Program-made: the position numbers and the translations under genes
The notes under the pieces: generated by a model
Database searches by the model: none
What the model was told of the DNA's origin: nothing
What the model saw: only the letters and a program-made list of their open reading frames with translations
Part shown: positions 7,809 to 19,000 of the stretch, piece by piece
Layout of the letters: every line of letters begins with the position of its first letter
Position numbering within the stretch: the stretch's first letter is position 1
From: UBA6183 sp046314755
GTDB lineage: Bacteria; Bacteroidota; Bacteroidia; UKL13-3
Reading direction: 5' to 3'
DNA length: 33,904 bases
NCBI GenBank assembly: GCA_046314755.1
Contig: JBKDBG010000072.1
Location: forward strand, 1 to 33,904

Positions 7809-10800
7809 TCATAGCACTACAATTTTGATAACCTGTTGTTTATTGCCCGCTGAAACATGCAAATAATAAATACCGGCTTTGAATCCGGATAAATCAATTT
7901 CATGAGAATATTGATCTGCTATTAACTGTTGCATGAGTTGACCAAATTGATTGTAAATCCAAATGGCAACTTGAGGTTCATGTACGGCAATACCAAAGAG
8001 CTTAGCCTCCTTCATCCATACATTCATCAACGAAGCATTCTGTTTAATTTTGGCAGGCGCAACAGCAACCTCTTTCGACCATTCAAATTGTCCGTCAAAG
8101 TCAATTTGTTTTAACCTATAATAAACCACTTCATCTTGAGGTGCCTCAGCATCTTTATAGAAATAATTATTTATCACACTACTATTCATTTTGCCCGTAA
8201 TAAATGTAACAAGTATCCAAGTATTGGTGGCGTCTTTTCGATACACTTCAAATCCTTTATTATTTTTCTCAGAAGAGGTTTGCCAACTCAACTCCACTTG
8301 GTCATCAGCACGTTTTCCAATAAACCAAGTAAGCGTAACAGGAACAGGTTGATTCACCGGACCAGACAATTCGAGATTATCAATGGCTACTCCGGCATCA
8401 TTAACCGTAACGTCTGATTTAAATGCAAATCGGAATGTCACCTTATTTTGTCCTGCAAATACACTAGTTGTGAATGTTCTTAATGCAAAACTATTCATGG
8501 TAGTTGCACTGCTGAAGAAAGCCTCGTTTTGCGGAAAAGGTCTTCCTGTTGACGTATTGGCGAAATTATACCAATTAGTAGCCGTTGTGGTGCCTAATGG
8601 CAACCAGGTTAAACCATGATTAATACTATACTCAATCCTAAATCCATCGTAAGTGTTTTCTGTTTTGTATTTGGTAAAAAAGCTGAGGGTGTAATTACCC
8701 GCTGCAGTACAATTAAAACTTGGAGTGTATAAATAAGCTTCGGAGTTATCGGCATAAGTAGCGGAATTTACACCTGTTACCCAAGCATTGCTTCCGGAGA
8801 AAGTTCCGCTTTTACCTGAAACCACTGAGCTACCCAATTCAAATGGTGTTCCATTCACCAATACGGCACCAAAATCATTTGTGTTTACATCAAAATTACC
8901 ACCATTTGCAGCAGTGTAAGGCACTCCTCTATATGGCAAAATTCTGATAAAATTGTTTTCCGTTTTGCTTCCTGTTCCACCGTTAACTGTTAAACTCACA
9001 TTATACACGCCTGAGTTCAGGTATGTTTTAACAGGATTTGCCGCAGTGCTTGTTGTACCGTCACCAAAGTCCCACAAATAAGTGGTTGCACCAATGGCTG
9101 ACGACAGAAATTGAATGGTATTTCCGGGATAAGTAACTCGGTTATTTGCCTGGAAACTCACAATAATATTCGGATTACTTTGGGCGAAAACATCGGAAGT
9201 ATATAGCCCTCTTCCATGGGTACCGGCCACCACAAAATTATCCGATCTGCGCATTTTAAGCATATCAATACGGGTATTGCTTAATCCACTGTTTGAAGGT
9301 TGCCAATTGGTGGCAAGTCCATTTAACGAATCCGTACTCCAAACCCCAAGTTCCGTTGCAATTAATGCTTGAAACGGACGATTTGGATTGAGTAGAACCC
9401 AACGTATTGGCATATCGGGTAAATTTCCGTCAACCCTATCCCAAGTGGTTCCGCCATTTCTTGTTTCCCAAATATTGGTGATACCATAATTGGTATATAC
9501 AATCACTATATGGTTCTCATTACCTCTTTCTACTTCAATGCAATTTAAAAATCCGGTAGACATACCTGCTACATTGTTTAGATGAAGCCCTGCCACAGTT
9601 CCGGTTGCAGAATTGGCATTATCCACTCGAACCAATCTGCCTCCTGCACCGAAATAAACCCTTCCGGTTACGTTTGGTGAAATCGTTACAGCGCTTACCA
9701 TGGCATTATTAAATGCCGTTACACTAACCAGCGAATTGGAATTTCCAGATTGCGGATTATCCCATCTTAAAAAAGTACCTGTGCTGTATGGCGCGTAAAA
9801 AATATTGAGTGAATCATCATAATCGGTTGGGTTAATAAACCTACCTGTTTGGCTTCCAAATGTGAGTCCGGTTCCACTAAAACTTACTCCACCATTGGTT
9901 GATCTATAGTAGGAGTTGTATACATATGATGTAAACTGAAAATTAGGTTCGTTTTGATCAATGTGACAAAATGCACCATCACCTCCCGTAACCTCCACCG
10001 TACTGTTCATTCCAATTTGATTGAATCGATGTGAACCATTATCCTGAGCACCTGCCAGGAAAAAGTTACTTCCTGCTGTGGGATGGATATCGCAGGCATA
10101 AAATTGTGTAGTGTTGTAATTTCGTTCTTTGGAAGTAATAGTCGGTATGGTTGCCGTGGCGTTTGCACTGCGATAAACACCTCCGTCATTCCCAAAATAA
10201 ATCACCGATGAATTGCCGGGTTCGAATAAGGCGATGTGTTGATCTGCATGAACGTTTTGAAATGAAAAACCTCCATACCAATGAGAAATTTGTTGCCAAC
10301 TTGTTCCTCCGTTGTTTGTTTTAAACAAATCAATACCGCCTACAAAACACACCGATGAATTATTCGGATCTACCGCAATAGACAAATCATACCAAGCTTG
10401 TCCTCTTGAAAAATCAGTATCCGGTATTCCTCCATCTGCATCATTCGGATACGCTGTTGTGGTATCAAAACTTGCACCGGCATTAACACTTCTGATGATT
10501 GCTCTTATTCGACTGGCAGTTTCTACCAATCCCCAAATCACATTTGTATCATTTTCAGCCACACCTAATTCAATTTCACGTTTGTTAATGCCTCCGTTAA
10601 TGGTTAGCGGGGTGCTCCATGTTACGCCATTATTGGTTGATTTGTGAATGGTTCCTGTATTTGCTCCTGACCCACTCATAGATGCATATAAAACACCATT
10701 TGGCATACGTTCAATATCTTCCGACTCATTACCTAAAGCACCTACTGTTCCGGTTCCTAACACTTTTGTGAATGTTGTTCCTCCATTCACCGATCGGTAT

Positions 10801-11486
10801 AAACCTGTTTGCGCACAAACAAAAACAGTATCGCCATTACCAATGGCAAATACTTTTTGACAGAAATAAAAATTACTATTATTGGTAGATGATAATTGCG
10901 ACCAATTCAAACCACCATTGATACTTTTCCAAACCCCTAATCCACGCACAGCATCTAAATTTCCATTGCCTTCTCCCGTTCCGAAATACATGATTAGAGG
11001 ATTACCCGGAGCTTGGGTGATGGTGGTTATAGCCATATTATCAAAAAACTCATTCACATTGGTCCAGTTGGGAATGGCCGCAGTAATATCTGTTGTTTTC
11101 CATAAACCACCTGCAACACTTCCGGCCCAAATGGTTTTACGCGTGGCATCATTTAAATCTACCAAAATTGACCTTGTTCTTCCTCCACAATTATTAGGAC
11201 CGCGTTCAACCCAATTCACATTCGGAATAGCAGCTTTACCCATTCGTTTCAACAACTCTTGTTTATATGCATAAGCAGCCAATAACCGCTCCTTGGGAAC
11301 TTCTCCCAGTTCAGGATCCATTGTCATTTCAATCTCCTGCGCCCAAGCTAAATCCATTCTATCGCGCTTAGGTATTTTTTGTTGCGGTTTATGATTGGGC
11401 TTAAATTTATATTGTGGAATCAACACAAACCCTAAACTACATATGATCAAAAAAAGTGCGGCTGCTAAGTAATTGTTATTTTTCAT
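7809..11486 (-). CDS. Large secreted Asp-box/PKD protein with T9SS type A sorting domain
   Basis: Exported protein of 1225 aa. An N-terminal hydrophobic segment (LAAALFLIICSLGFVLIP) is followed by about 700 residues of beta-propeller-like sequence. At least six Asp-box/BNR turns are visible: SINGGLNW, SVNGGTTF, STNNGVTW, TNNGGTSW, STNGGVSF and TRNGGTTW. A single PKD domain follows (TTYLWDFGDGTTSTAANPVKTY). Next come a jelly-roll-like segment with FDGFRIEYSINHGLTW-type features, a fibronectin-like stretch (VTLTWFIGKRADDQVELSWQT) and the T9SS type A tail (GFKAGIYYLHVSAG near the end). It resembles the VPS10/sortilin-like and 'glycosyl hydrolase BNR' proteins of Bacteroidota. No catalytic sialidase RIP motif or Arg triad was seen, so an enzymatic role is not supported. 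It is divergent from the M1 peptidase gene. Confidence 0.9.
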   Translation of the reverse strand: MKNNNYLAAALFLIICSLGFVLIPQYKFKPNHKPQQKIPKRDRMDLAWAQEIEMTMDPELGEVPKERLLAAYAYKQELLKRMGKAAIPNVNWVERGPNNCGGRTRSILVDLNDATRKTIWAGSVAGGLWKTTDITAAIPNWTNVNEFFDNMAITTITQAPGNPLIMYFGTGEGNGNLDAVRGLGVWKSINGGLNWSQLSSTNNSNFYFCQKVFAIGNGDTVFVCAQTGLYRSVNGGTTFTKVLGTGTVGALGNESEDIERMPNGVLYASMSGSGANTGTIHKSTNNGVTWSTPLTINGGINKREIELGVAENDTNVIWGLVETASRIRAIIRSVNAGASFDTTTAYPNDADGGIPDTDFSRGQAWYDLSIAVDPNNSSVCFVGGIDLFKTNNGGTSWQQISHWYGGFSFQNVHADQHIALFEPGNSSVIYFGNDGGVYRSANATATIPTITSKERNYNTTQFYACDIHPTAGSNFFLAGAQDNGSHRFNQIGMNSTVEVTGGDGAFCHIDQNEPNFQFTSYVYNSYYRSTNGGVSFSGTGLTFGSQTGRFINPTDYDDSLNIFYAPYSTGTFLRWDNPQSGNSNSLVSVTAFNNAMVSAVTISPNVTGRVYFGAGGRLVRVDNANSATGTVAGLHLNNVAGMSTGFLNCIEVERGNENHIVIVYTNYGITNIWETRNGGTTWDRVDGNLPDMPIRWVLLNPNRPFQALIATELGVWSTDSLNGLATNWQPSNSGLSNTRIDMLKMRRSDNFVVAGTHGRGLYTSDVFAQSNPNIIVSFQANNRVTYPGNTIQFLSSAIGATTYLWDFGDGTTSTAANPVKTYLNSGVYNVSLTVNGGTGSKTENNFIRILPYRGVPYTAANGGNFDVNTNDFGAVLVNGTPFELGSSVVSGKSGTFSGSNAWVTGVNSATYADNSEAYLYTPSFNCTAAGNYTLSFFTKYKTENTYDGFRIEYSINHGLTWLPLGTTTATNWYNFANTSTGRPFPQNEAFFSSATTMNSFALRTFTTSVFAGQNKVTFRFAFKSDVTVNDAGVAIDNLELSGPVNQPVPVTLTWFIGKRADDQVELSWQTSSEKNNKGFEVYRKDATNTWILVTFITGKMNSSVINNYFYKDAEAPQDEVVYYRLKQIDFDGQFEWSKEVAVAPAKIKQNASLMNVWMKEAKLFGIAVHEPQVAIWIYNQFGQLMQQLIADQYSHEIDLSGFKAGIYYLHVSAGNKQQVIKIVVL

Positions 11487-11605
11487 AGTATTATATGCAA
11501 TTTATACATTATTCATGAATATTAAAACCGTTTAATACAAACCAAGTAAAAGCAGTTATCTGATTAAATTTTGAGTTATGTTCGATTAGGCTTAATTTGG
11601 TACCC

Positions 11606-14600
11606 ATGAGAATAATTGCAATCGCCATTCTTACTTTCATATCAACATACATACTGGCACAAACCGGGGAGTATGCGCATCCACAAAATCCTTACTATTG
11701 GAAAAATCGCAAACCTCATGCTGCGTATTGGCAACAAGATGTAAAATATAACATCAATGCCACATTAATTGATAGTGCCAATGTAATTGCAGGTGATGAA
11801 ACACTTGAATACACCAACAACTCAACCGATGCATTGAGTGGTGTATATTTTCATCTATATCAAAATGCATTTATCAAAAATGGTTATTTAGAAAATTTGA
11901 ACAAGGCCAATCATTTTTATCAAAAATTTGGGCCGTACGAACAAGCCGGTAAAGGTACCGAAATAGAAAAAGTAACCATTGTTTACACCACCATGGTGGG
12001 CCGACAAGTTGTTTCCGTCCATGAAAAGCCTGATTCAACTAATTTGGAATGCACCATAATTGACACTCTTGTTCAATATGTTGAAGATCCTTTAATTGAA
12101 AAGTTTGATCTGAAACCCGAAATTGATTTCAGCATCATGCACCTTAAATTACCTAAGCCTATCCTACCCAATCAAACCGTGGCATTTTTAATCACCTTCA
12201 AAACATACTTTGATGACGGTGGAGAGCAGCGCAGAAGAATGAAGTTGTTTGATGCTTATGGTAATAAACATTTTGACGGAGTGCATTGGTATCCTCGCAT
12301 TTGTGTATATGACAGAAAATTTGGTTGGGAAACCGATCAACATTTGGGCAAGGAATTTTATGGTGATTTTGGAACCTATGAAGTATCCTTAAACTTTCCT
12401 ACCCACTATGTATTAGACGCAACAGGACTTTTATTGAATAAGGAAGAAGTATTGCCTGCCGACTTAAGAGCAAAACTTGATATTAAAAATTTTGCGAATA
12501 AACCTTGGGGAGAAAAACCTTCGGCAATTATTGAGAACAACGGACAATATAAAACGTGGAAGTTTAGGGCCATTAATGTACATGATTTTGCGTGGACTGC
12601 CGATCCCACGTATCGTATTGGGGAAGAAAATATCACTTTATCAAACGGACACAAAGTACAATGCATTGCTTTGGTGCAAGAACCTCATGCATCGGGATGG
12701 CAAGATGCCGCTTTGTTTGCTTCAAAGGTGATTCAACTTTACTCAGAAGAGTTTGGTTATTATGCTTACCCAAAAATTATTGTTGCCGATGCACGTGATG
12801 GCATGGAATACCCGATGCTTACTTTAGACGGAGGCTCATCACCCGGATATTACGGATTGTTTGCACATGAAATTGGGCACAATTGGTTTTTTGGAATGGT
12901 TGGAAACAATGAAACATATCGTGCAAGTTTGGATGAAGGATTCACCCAATTTTTAACGCATTGGGCCATGACTCGTTTAACCAATGAAAATCCAAAACCA
13001 AAAGGAAATTCATACGTTGCAAAATACTACCAACCTTTACCATTACGTGAGCAATCAGTTTATTTGGGATATATACGAGATGCAATCAATAAGGTTGATA
13101 TGCCCTTGAATACACACAGCGATGACTTTAACGGAGCCTTACATCATGGAGGCGGATATGGGCATGTGTATTACAAAACAGCAACCATGTTGTACAACTT
13201 GCAATATGTGTTAGGCGACAGTTTGTTTTTAGCAGCCATGCAACATTACTTCAACCAATGGAAATTTTGCCATCCTTATTTTGAAGATTTCAGAAACAGC
13301 ATCATTCAATTTACGCATGTTGATTTGAATTGGTTTTTCGATCAATGGCTCGAAACCACCAAAACAATTGATTACAGCATAAAAGGAAAACCAAAAGCCA
13401 TATTAAATACTGATAGCACCAAAAGTGATTATTATTTGGTAAAATTTAAACGCAAAGGCGAAATGCAAATGCCACTTGATGTAATGGCCTACAGTAAAAA
13501 CGGGAAAATTTACACCACTACCATCAGCAATACCTACTTCCAAAAAAACAATGAAACTACTTCTCAAATTTGGAGAGGATGGGGTTTATTAAATCCAACT
13601 TATGAGGCAAAAATCTATTGTCCTGGTGGATTGAATAAAGTGAGCATTGACACAACTTACCGATTGGCTGATGTAAACTTGCTCAACAACAGCAGCCAAG
13701 TACCTATTCAATTCACCTTCGATCATCAAATTAAAAATCCGCTGAACAGAAGAAAATATATTTTAAAATGGAGACCTGATTTGTGGTACAACAATGTTGA
13801 CGGAATAAAATTGGGCGCACATTTTAACGGTAACTACATGCAATACAAACATGTTTGGAGAGCAACCATGTGGTACAATACAGGATTAGCCAAAGACTAC
13901 TCAGGCAACACATCACATGCATTGAACTACCATGTGCATTACCTCAATCAATTCCCAAGAAGTTTTGGTTATTCGGTTCAATCCATGTTTTTAGATGGAT
14001 TATGGTCGCATCGAATTGGTGTGCAAAAATCTATTGGCAAAAATGTATTAAGCGTAAGTTATAAAACCTTATACCGTGCCGAAGCCGGTGATTTGGATTA
14101 TTTAATGTTTGCCAACCAATGGAACAGCGGAAAATGGAACAACACCGTTAACTTAAACTATTACCATCAATACAGTTATAAAAGAGGAAACGGACAAATA
14201 CATATTGGTTTAAAAAGCAGCAGTGTTGGAAGCGATTATGATTATGCAGCCTTATTCATTCAGGTTAAAAATGACAACCGTTTAGGCCGTTATGATTTTA
14301 GAACTCGCACTTTTGCGCAATGGATGACCGGTAGCAATGTAGCTCCTGAAAGCAGACTGAATGTGGCAGGTGCAAACAATGAAGAGTTAATGGATAATAA
14401 ATTTACCAGAAGTGCAGCGTTTTTCCCAAGTAATTGGGCAGGATATGGAAATAACATCAACCATTTTCATGCGGGTGGAGGATTAAACATAAGGGGTTAC
14501 GCAGGGTATGTTTTACCTCAAGCAGTAGGGAATAACCAAGTGCAACTATTTACAGGAATGAGTGGGATGAGCTGGAGTGGTGAATTGGAGTTTGATAAAC

Positions 14601-14914
14601 TCATTCGTTTTCAACCACGTTATATCAGCGAGTACATTCATATTGATGCGTATTTATTTGCTGATATCGGATTTATTCATAACGAATTTAAAGCAGGAGA
14701 ATTTGGATTGTTGAGTAACAAAGGTGTAACCAGTAATTTATTAATGAGTGCCGGTAACGGGTTTAATATTCTAATAAAAAAGTGGGGTAAGTTAGATGAA
14801 CTTAAGCCTTTGGGCATTCGTATTGATATGCCATGGCTGATTAACAACACCCCATTTGTTGATGGTAATTATTTTAGATACCGTTGGTTGATTGGAGTGA
14901 ACAGATGTTTCTAA
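11606..14914 (+). CDS. M1 family zinc metallopeptidase with beta-barrel-like C-terminal region
   Basis: Exported peptidase of 1102 aa with a Sec signal peptide (MRIIAIAILTFISTYILAQ). The gluzincin site is complete: HEIGH at 421-425 binds zinc with Glu444 as third ligand (HEXXH-x18-E), and DGMEYPM (G399-M400-E401) replaces the GAMEN substrate motif. The M1 core ends near residue 600. The remaining 500 or so residues lack the usual HEAT-like C-domain. They show alternating polar and aromatic strands, an Omp85-like IRGY motif (RGY at 963-965) and a C-terminal Phe, all features of an outer-membrane beta-barrel. Aminopeptidase activity is expected from the family; the membrane anchoring is inferred. 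An in-frame TTG nine bases upstream was rejected because the signal peptide starts at the ATG. Confidence 0.9.
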   Translation: MRIIAIAILTFISTYILAQTGEYAHPQNPYYWKNRKPHAAYWQQDVKYNINATLIDSANVIAGDETLEYTNNSTDALSGVYFHLYQNAFIKNGYLENLNKANHFYQKFGPYEQAGKGTEIEKVTIVYTTMVGRQVVSVHEKPDSTNLECTIIDTLVQYVEDPLIEKFDLKPEIDFSIMHLKLPKPILPNQTVAFLITFKTYFDDGGEQRRRMKLFDAYGNKHFDGVHWYPRICVYDRKFGWETDQHLGKEFYGDFGTYEVSLNFPTHYVLDATGLLLNKEEVLPADLRAKLDIKNFANKPWGEKPSAIIENNGQYKTWKFRAINVHDFAWTADPTYRIGEENITLSNGHKVQCIALVQEPHASGWQDAALFASKVIQLYSEEFGYYAYPKIIVADARDGMEYPMLTLDGGSSPGYYGLFAHEIGHNWFFGMVGNNETYRASLDEGFTQFLTHWAMTRLTNENPKPKGNSYVAKYYQPLPLREQSVYLGYIRDAINKVDMPLNTHSDDFNGALHHGGGYGHVYYKTATMLYNLQYVLGDSLFLAAMQHYFNQWKFCHPYFEDFRNSIIQFTHVDLNWFFDQWLETTKTIDYSIKGKPKAILNTDSTKSDYYLVKFKRKGEMQMPLDVMAYSKNGKIYTTTISNTYFQKNNETTSQIWRGWGLLNPTYEAKIYCPGGLNKVSIDTTYRLADVNLLNNSSQVPIQFTFDHQIKNPLNRRKYILKWRPDLWYNNVDGIKLGAHFNGNYMQYKHVWRATMWYNTGLAKDYSGNTSHALNYHVHYLNQFPRSFGYSVQSMFLDGLWSHRIGVQKSIGKNVLSVSYKTLYRAEAGDLDYLMFANQWNSGKWNNTVNLNYYHQYSYKRGNGQIHIGLKSSSVGSDYDYAALFIQVKNDNRLGRYDFRTRTFAQWMTGSNVAPESRLNVAGANNEELMDNKFTRSAAFFPSNWAGYGNNINHFHAGGGLNIRGYAGYVLPQAVGNNQVQLFTGMSGMSWSGELEFDKLIRFQPRYISEYIHIDAYLFADIGFIHNEFKAGEFGLLSNKGVTSNLLMSAGNGFNILIKKWGKLDELKPLGIRIDMPWLINNTPFVDGNYFRYRWLIGVNRCF

Positions 14915-14981
14915 TCTTGTGAATTATTCATTTTCTTTAATCTACAAATAATCCTAAACTTGAACCCGTTATTGAAATGTT

Positions 14982-15524
14982 ATGAGAAAAATTGTTGTAT
15001 CAGTTGCTGCCGCATTGTGTATTACGCTAATGGCTTGCGAGTCGCCAAAAGAAAAATCATTAAAAGAAATTGAAACCCTAGAGGCGCAGGACAGTGTTTT
15101 TAACCCTGAAAATTTAGAAAAACAAAAGAATGCTTACCTGGCATTTGCAGATAAATATCCGGATGACGAACGTACTCCTGAGTTTTTATTCAAATCAGCA
15201 CAAAGAATAGGCGCCATTGCCGCAGAAAAGAATGATATTAAAATGCATGAGGAAGCTATACAATTGTTTGAAAAAATAATCAGCACTTATCCTAAAAATC
15301 ATTATGCCGAAGAGTCCATGTTTTTAATTGGTTTTGTATATGAAAACCATTTAAACAATGCGGAAAAAGCAAAATACGCTTATGAGAAGTTTTTACAACA
15401 ATATCCGAATAGTGAGTTGGCCGAAGATGCAAAAAAAGCAATTACCTATTTAGGAAAATCCCCGGAAGAAGTATTACAAAATATCACCACTCCGGCAGAA
15501 ACTACAACGGAACAAGCCAAATAA
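14982..15524 (+). CDS. TPR-containing lipoprotein, BamD/YbgF-like
   Basis: Lipoprotein of 180 aa with a lipobox LMAC and lipidated Cys at residue 19 after a short hydrophobic signal. The mature part is helical with at least two TPR-like units. The clearest are about residues 85-118 (AIQLFEKIISTYPKNHYAEE) and 122-155 (KAKYAYEKFLQQYPNSELAEDA), each with the ...YP.. turn seen in YfiO/BamD and YbgF (CpoB) repeats. It is shorter than BamD (about 245 aa) and may be a stand-alone TPR adaptor at the membrane. A weak -7-like TAAACTTG (14955-14962) lies just upstream. It is followed by a strong terminator shared with the convergent trxA gene. Confidence 0.85.
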   Translation: MRKIVVSVAAALCITLMACESPKEKSLKEIETLEAQDSVFNPENLEKQKNAYLAFADKYPDDERTPEFLFKSAQRIGAIAAEKNDIKMHEEAIQLFEKIISTYPKNHYAEESMFLIGFVYENHLNNAEKAKYAYEKFLQQYPNSELAEDAKKAITYLGKSPEEVLQNITTPAETTTEQAK

Positions 15525-15551
15525 AAAAGGATCATTTATACCTCATTGTTC

Positions 15552-15585
15552 AACAAAAAAAGCCGCAAATGCGGCTTTTTTTGTT
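15552..15585. terminator. Bidirectional rho-independent terminator
   Basis: A 15-bp perfect stem with a GC core (GCCGC aaat GCGGC) has A-runs on one side and T-runs on the other, so it can act in both directions. It separates the convergent TPR lipoprotein and trxA genes. Confidence 0.93.
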
Positions 15586-15606
15586 ACTTATAATTTTGGG
15601 TTGAAA

Positions 15607-15924
15607 CTACATGTTTGATTCAAGTTTGCTTACCAAAACGTGTTTAGGTACAGCACCAACTTGCTTATCAATTAATTGTCCGTTTTTAAAGAACAATAAA
15701 GTAGGGATACTCATAATGCCGTAATCCATGGCAACTTTAGGATTAAAGTCAACATTCAATTTTCCAACCACTGCTTTTCCGTCAAATTCTTTTGCAATTT
15801 CTTCTACAACAGGACCAACCATACGACAAGGCCCGCACCATTCAGCCCAAAAATCTACCAATACCGGTTTATCGCTTTTTAAAACCAACTCTTCAAAGTT
15901 GTTGTCTGTGAATTCTAATGCCAT
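15607..15924 (-). CDS. trxA: Thioredoxin
   Basis: Small cytosolic disulfide reductase of 105 aa, full length for the family. The redox motif WCGPC is at residues 29-33 within VDFWAEWCGPCRM, the conserved buried Asp precedes it (LVDFW), and the cis-proline is present in MSIPTLLFF. It has no signal peptide, so it acts in the cytoplasm, with ribonucleotide reductase, methionine sulfoxide reductase and similar enzymes as usual partners. It lies 107 bp after dnaE on the same strand and reads into the shared terminator. A -7-like element with a 3-nt gap (TAAACTTTG on the minus strand) is upstream but does not fit the consensus spacing. Confidence 0.97.
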   Translation of the reverse strand: MALEFTDNNFEELVLKSDKPVLVDFWAEWCGPCRMVGPVVEEIAKEFDGKAVVGKLNVDFNPKVAMDYGIMSIPTLLFFKNGQLIDKQVGAVPKHVLVSKLESNM

Positions 15925-16031
15925 AATTGTTATTATTTATTTGTTATTTAAGTTGCAATATTCAACAATAATTCCAAAGTTTAAAGCACTGCTTTTTGGC
16001 AGTTATGTAAAAGATAACTTTTTATTATGTA

Positions 16032-19000
16032 TCAGGCATTTACCTTATAATCTAAATCTAAAGCCTGGATTTTTTTGAGCATGTGATTATCAAAATTTAC
16101 TTTAAACCTGCGTGCGGTAGAGCTCACCACTAGCTTTTGTTCGTCATCCATAATCACCAACTTCACCAAGGCACTGCCTTTGTTTTCATCCAACAGCCTA
16201 TAAAAATCCTGCACAAATGGCTGGGTTAATTTGGCAGATTTTAAGGTAAATTGAACCGAGTTTAACATTTTCTCACGCACGTCAGCCAATAACATCATTT
16301 GGTTTACTTTAAATTCAAATTGATCATCACTGTTAAAACGAGGTTTCATTATTCCTTTTATATACAACATTTGTCCGGTTGAAATCAGATGACGGTATTT
16401 CAAATAATCTTCACTCCACATCATTATTTTTATCGAACCGCTGTAATCTTCAATGGTAAATCCACCATAAGGTTTATTGTTTTTCTGACTAACTTTTTCG
16501 TAGGCTTCAGTCACAATTCCGGCAATGCTTTGCTCCACTCCTTTTTTCTCCTCTACTTTGGAAATATCGGTTGAAATAAAATTTTCAAATTCAATTTTGT
16601 AATCATCCAAAGGATGTCCGCTTAGGTACATACCAATTACTTCCTTTTCCTTGTGCAACTTTTTCATTAAGCCCCAAGGTTCGCAAGGAGGAATAGTTGG
16701 AGTAGCCAATGTAACCGTTGCTGCTTCACCAAATAGTGATTGTTGATTGGCACTTGCATTTGCGCTTGCATTATTGGCGTAACGAATGGCTTTTTCCAAC
16801 AAGTTTGGTTCTTCCGCTTCTTCCGGATGAAAGTATTGTGCACGATGAACATTCGGAAATCCATCCATGGCACCTGCATATGCAAAGCCTTCCAAAGTTT
16901 TTTTGTTTACGGTACGTAAATTCACGCGTGATGTTAAATCAAACACATCTGTAAACGGACCTGTTGATTCACGCACTTGAATAATTTCTTCCACAGCTGC
17001 CTCACCTACCCCTTTTATCGCACCTAATCCGAAACGAATTTCACCGTTTTTATTCACCGAAAAATTTACTTGCGATTCATTCACATCAGGCCCCAATACA
17101 TTTAGTCCCATGCGCTTGCACTCCTCCATAAAAAATGTAACCTTTTCAATATTACTTTGGTTATGGGTAAGAAGCGATGACATGTATTCTGCGGGGTAAT
17201 GTGCTTTTAAATAGCCGGTTTGAAAAGCCACAAAAGCATAACACGTAGAGTGTGATTTATTAAATGCATAAGACGCAAATGCTTCCCAATCGGTCCACAC
17301 TTTTTCTAATATGGTCGCATCATGCCCGCGTTCAACCGCTCCTTTGATAAAGGTATCTTTTAACCCATCTAAGGTTTTACGATCCTTTTTACCCATGGCC
17401 TTTCTTAAAGTATCGGCTTGGCCTTTACTAAAGCCCGCTAACTTTTGAGAAAGCAACATCACCTGCTCTTGATAAACCGTGATACCGTAAGTATCTTTCA
17501 AGAATTCCTCCATGGCCGGCAAGTCATAAATTACTTCCTCTTTACCATGTTTACGTGCAATGTAATTAGGAATGTATGCCAATGGACCCGGACGATACAA
17601 GGCATTCATGGCAATCAAATCTTCAAATCTGTCGGGCTTAAGTTCTTTCAGGTATTTTTGCATACCCGCACTTTCAAATTGGAATGTACCATTGGTTTCT
17701 CCGCGTGCGAACAAATCCAATGTTTTTTTATCGTCTAACGGAATAGCATCAATATCCAATTCAATTCCATGATTTTGTTTAATCATGCGCAAGGTGTCTC
17801 TAATAATGGTTAGGTTTTTTAATCCTAAAAAGTCCATTTTAATTACCCCGGCATCCTCAATTACTTTTCCGTCAAATTGGGTGATTAATAAGTTAACGTC
17901 TTTGGCTGAAGCAACCGGAACAATTTCCGTTAAATCCTTTGGTGCAATAATGATACCTGCCGCGTGAATACCGGTGCCACGAACAGAGCCTTCTAAAACC
18001 AATGCTTCTTTTAATACTTCTGCACGTAAGTCATTACCCTGATGTATTTCTCTAAGTTTTTTAACATTCTCAATGTCTTCACTTTGTAGGGCCTCTTTTT
18101 CCTTTAAACTTTTTTCACCGTCAATTGGAGCATTAATTACCCGGTCTAAAGATATACCAGGTTTTTCAGGCACAAGTTTGGCAAGCATATTTGATTCCTG
18201 CAAAGGTAAATCAAGCACACGAGCCACATCTTTTATACTCATTTTTGCAGCCATTGAACCATAGGTTACAATATGTGCTACTTGATTTTTTCCGTATTTG
18301 TCAACTACATAATCAATTACTTTTTGTCTACCTTCATCATCAAAATCTGTATCAATATCGGGCATTGATTTACGTTCGGGATTTAAAAAACGTTCGAAAA
18401 GTAAATCATATTTTATGGGATCAATATTGGTGATACCAATACAATAAGCAACAGCAGAACCGGCAGCGGAACCACGTCCCGGACCAACAAATACACCCAA
18501 ATCCCTTCCTGCTTTAATAAAATCAGATACAATTAAAAAGTAACCTGCAAAACCCATGGTGCGAATGGTATGCAATTCAAATTTTAATCGTTCTTCAATT
18601 TCAGGTGTGATTTCACGATAACGTTCTCTGGCTCCTTCCCAAGTTAAATGTTCCAAGTAATCATCTTGTGAAGTAAACTCAACCGGAAGCGGAAAGTTTG
18701 GCAATAAAATATCTCGTTTTAAATCGAGGTATTCTACTTTATCTACAATCATGTTGGTGTTATCAATTGCTTGTGGGATATCACTAAACAATTCCAACAT
18801 TTCGTTGGTGGTTTTAAAATAAAACTGATCGTTGGCAAACGCAAATCGTTTCCCTTTTACAAACGTATCATCATCGGTAAATTCTTTGAGTGATGGTGTG
18901 CTTTTTTTCTCTCCGGTGTTAATACAAAGTAAAATGTCGTGCGCATTGTAATCTGCTTGATCAACATAATGCGAATCATTGGAAGCAATAACCGGCACAT

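Noticed and set aside
8383..11274. Plus-strand ORFs of 70-130 codons inside the large secreted protein gene
   Set aside because: They are antisense frames of a long, well-supported protein and have no family features.
15988..16019. Terminator after dnaE
   Set aside because: Two short, mutually exclusive hairpins (ACTGC/GCAGT and AGTTAT/ATAACT) overlap here. Neither has a good T-run in the direction of dnaE transcription.
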